Assembly: GCA_002068715.1 (NCBI GenBank)
Contig: MWAR01000191.1
Coordinates: forward strand, 1-8,680
DNA from: a bacterium ADurb.Bin374
GTDB taxonomy: Bacteria; Riflebacteria; Ozemobacteria; Ozemobacterales; Ozemobacteraceae
Reading direction: 5' to 3'
Length of the DNA: 8,680 nt
This document shows, piece after piece, positions 5,938 to 8,680 of the stretch (positions within the stretch are counted from its first letter, which is position 1; every line of letters begins with the position of its first letter). Both the position numbers and the translations under genes were made by a program. Below the pieces are notes generated by a model that had not been told where the DNA came from, made no database searches, and saw only the letters and a list, made by a program, of their open reading frames with translations.

Positions 5938-5942
5938 CCCAG

Positions 5943-6638
5943 ATGGAATTCATCGACCACTTCAGACGCGCCAGACGTTCCTTCCGGGGCCTGCTCGCCG
6001 CGTTCGACCTGACGGTCCGGTTCGGCGGTTATGCGCATGCCGCCGCGGAGTCCGGACCGGCCGTGATTCTCATTCACGGAAGTGAGCTCATCGCCCAGGC
6101 ACTGTTGACGGCGTATTATCCCCGCCCCTTCCAGGCCGTCGTCAGTCTCTCCATCTGGAAAAAGCCCATTCTCCGCGCCCTGGCTTCGCGTCTCGGGTTT
6201 CTCAACCTGCCGCGACGCAACGGCGGCTGGCTGAGCTGGATACGAGCGGCCCTGAACGTGCTGCAGTCCGGCGGCCGGATCGCCCTGTTCGTTCCTTCCG
6301 ATTTCGCGTCTTCGAACAAGCCTGCCGCCGAATTCGGCATTGCGGCAATGCTCTGCCGTCTCACCGGATGCGCGTTCGTTCCGGTTGCAACGGACGGGTG
6401 TGACCGGGTGCTGCCCCCGGGCTGTTTTCTGCCGCGAGTCCGGCCTCTCCGGATGCTGATCGGCAAACCGATCAAGCCTCGCGTCGAGACCGCGGTATCG
6501 AATAGAAACCGTGACTGGGCGACGATGTTCCGGACGGATTTGTCGATACTTCAACAGCGGCTTCTGGCCTGTCCGGAAGGCGTACCGGGTGAACATTGCA
6601 GTATTGTTCAGCCGCTTCCCAAGGCGTCTCAGGAATAA
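5943..6638 (+). CDS. PlsC-like (lysophospholipid) acyltransferase homologue with degenerate active site
   Basis: A 231-residue protein whose plan matches the PlsC/LPLAT acyltransferase fold. The block AVILIHGSELIAQALL (40-55) sits at motif I. VSLSIWKKPILRALASRLGFL (67-87) resembles the segment after it. ALNVLQSGGRIALFVPSDFASS (103-124) sits at motif III. AEFGIAAMLCRLTGCAFVPVA (129-149) and the LIGKPIKP block (172-179) match the later motifs. The catalytic signature NHxxxxD is reduced to IHGSELI: His45 remains but the aspartate position is Ile50. FPEG is replaced by VPSD (117-120). Normal acyl transfer is therefore doubtful; it may bind lipid or act as a pseudoenzyme. The ATG start follows a hairpin and has no clear ribosome-binding site. 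Its place behind floA suggests a membrane-lipid role. The family call is by pattern recognition only. Confidence 0.7.
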   Translation: MEFIDHFRRARRSFRGLLAAFDLTVRFGGYAHAAAESGPAVILIHGSELIAQALLTAYYPRPFQAVVSLSIWKKPILRALASRLGFLNLPRRNGGWLSWIRAALNVLQSGGRIALFVPSDFASSNKPAAEFGIAAMLCRLTGCAFVPVATDGCDRVLPPGCFLPRVRPLRMLIGKPIKPRVETAVSNRNRDWATMFRTDLSILQQRLLACPEGVPGEHCSIVQPLPKASQE

Positions 6639-6670
6639 CGGCGCATCCGTCGAACCAACGCGCGGCTGAT

Positions 6671-6692
6671 TTGTGAATTTTTTATTTTTCAC
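6671..6692. repeat. AT-rich imperfect dyad downstream of the acyltransferase-like gene
   Basis: TTGTGAA (6671-6677) and TTCAC (6688-6692) flank a T-rich centre in an otherwise GC-rich gap. The sequence could form a weak 5-bp hairpin or serve as a binding site with widely spaced half-sites. No GC-rich stem followed by T-run was found, so a terminator for the floA operon is not evident. The rest of the 193-bp gap 6639-6831 holds the nifJ control elements. Confidence 0.3.
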
Positions 6693-6730
6693 GCCGGCAG
6701 GGGATTTTCAAACGTTCATGCGGATGCCAT

Positions 6731-6759
6731 GCCGGTCGCCGGGTTGACTTCTGACCGGC
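6731..6759. promoter_or_regulatory. Inverted repeat flanking the nifJ -35 box (possible operator)
   Basis: GCCGGTC (6731-6737) and GACCGGC (6753-6759) form a perfect 7-bp inverted repeat with a 15-bp spacer. The half-site centres are 22 bp apart, about two helical turns, so a dimeric regulator could contact both from one face. The -35 box of the nifJ promoter lies between the arms, which would favour repression. GC-rich chance repeats are common here, so the assignment is tentative. Confidence 0.45.
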
Positions 6760-6772
6760 CTCGGCCTATCAT
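6744..6772 (+). promoter_or_regulatory. Promoter for nifJ
   Basis: TTGACT (6744-6749), an exact 17-bp spacer and TATCAT (6767-6772) give five of six matches in each box. The predicted start is near 6779, leaving a leader of about 53 nt before the GTG at 6832. Confidence 0.75.
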
Positions 6773-6788
6773 TCACCCGTTTCAGGAA

Positions 6789-6808
6789 CGTGGGGGTACA
6801 TCCCCGCG
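6789..6808 (+). promoter_or_regulatory. Leader hairpin upstream of the nifJ ribosome-binding site
   Basis: In the predicted nifJ leader, CGTGGGG (6789-6795) pairs with CCCCGCG (6802-6808), seven pairs including one G-U, around a six-base loop GTACAT. It lies about 11 nt before the AGGAGGG ribosome-binding site at 6820-6826. No T-run follows, so a role in mRNA stability or translation is more likely than termination. Confidence 0.45.
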
Positions 6809-6831
6809 ACAACACATTCAGGAGGGACACC

Positions 6832-8680
<1,849 letters not shown>

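Noticed and set aside
5739..6692. 317-codon open frame on the minus strand
   Set aside because: It covers the end of the 210-residue gene and the acyltransferase-like gene. It shows no recognisable motif, and the plus-strand genes have the operon spacing and the family features.
6671..6692. Rex- or CRP/FNR-like operator (TTGTGAA ... TTCAC)
   Set aside because: The half-sites look right but are separated by 10 bp, not the roughly 4-6 bp of Rex or CRP sites, and the second half lacks its outer AA. It is kept only as an unassigned dyad.

Overview
The window is 8.7 kb of GC-rich bacterial chromosome. Coding density is high, and several start codons are not ATG. The pyruvate:ferredoxin oxidoreductase at the right end points to anaerobic or fermentative metabolism. 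The order HIT protein, rpsU, long NfeD protease, flotillin FloA resembles the rpsU-yqeY-yqeZ(nfeD)-yqfA(floA) neighbourhood of Firmicutes and other bacteria, but no yqeY is present. Nothing fixes the phylum. A deep-branching anaerobic lineage is plausible, but that is a guess.

Layout: (1) 1-73, a tRNA-Pro(UGG) gene on the minus strand with a good sigma-70-type promoter, followed by a 204-bp divergent intergenic region rich in inverted repeats. (2) 278-3431, a plus-strand run of HIT hydrolase, ribosomal protein S21, long NfeD (signal peptide, ClpP-class protease, membrane domain, OB domain), short NfeD, and a 130-residue protein that is only the N-terminal part of a FloA flotillin. (3) 3444-4181, a TrmB-like tRNA methyltransferase on the minus strand. 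It splits the NfeD/FloA cluster and shares a 104-bp divergent promoter region with the next gene. (4) 4286-6638, a plus-strand operon of full-length FloA, an unrecognised membrane-anchored 210-residue protein with a compact C-terminal motif, and a PlsC-like acyltransferase that lacks the usual catalytic residues. (5) 6744-8680, a promoter, possible operator and leader hairpin, then the first 616 codons of nifJ, cut by the window end.

The most notable feature is the membrane-microdomain module. NfeD and FloA each occur as a long and a short paralogue in the order NfeD-long, NfeD-short, FloA-short, FloA-long, with two further membrane-related genes behind FloA. NfeD proteins are known partners of flotillins, so mixed assemblies of long and short subunits are a reasonable hypothesis. 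A second theme is expression without a Shine-Dalgarno leader. The promoters for the HIT gene and long NfeD sit so close to the probable start codons that both transcripts may be leaderless or nearly so.

The long open frames opposite nifJ (6769-8664 minus) and across other genes are shadows caused by GC-rich codon use, and are not annotated.
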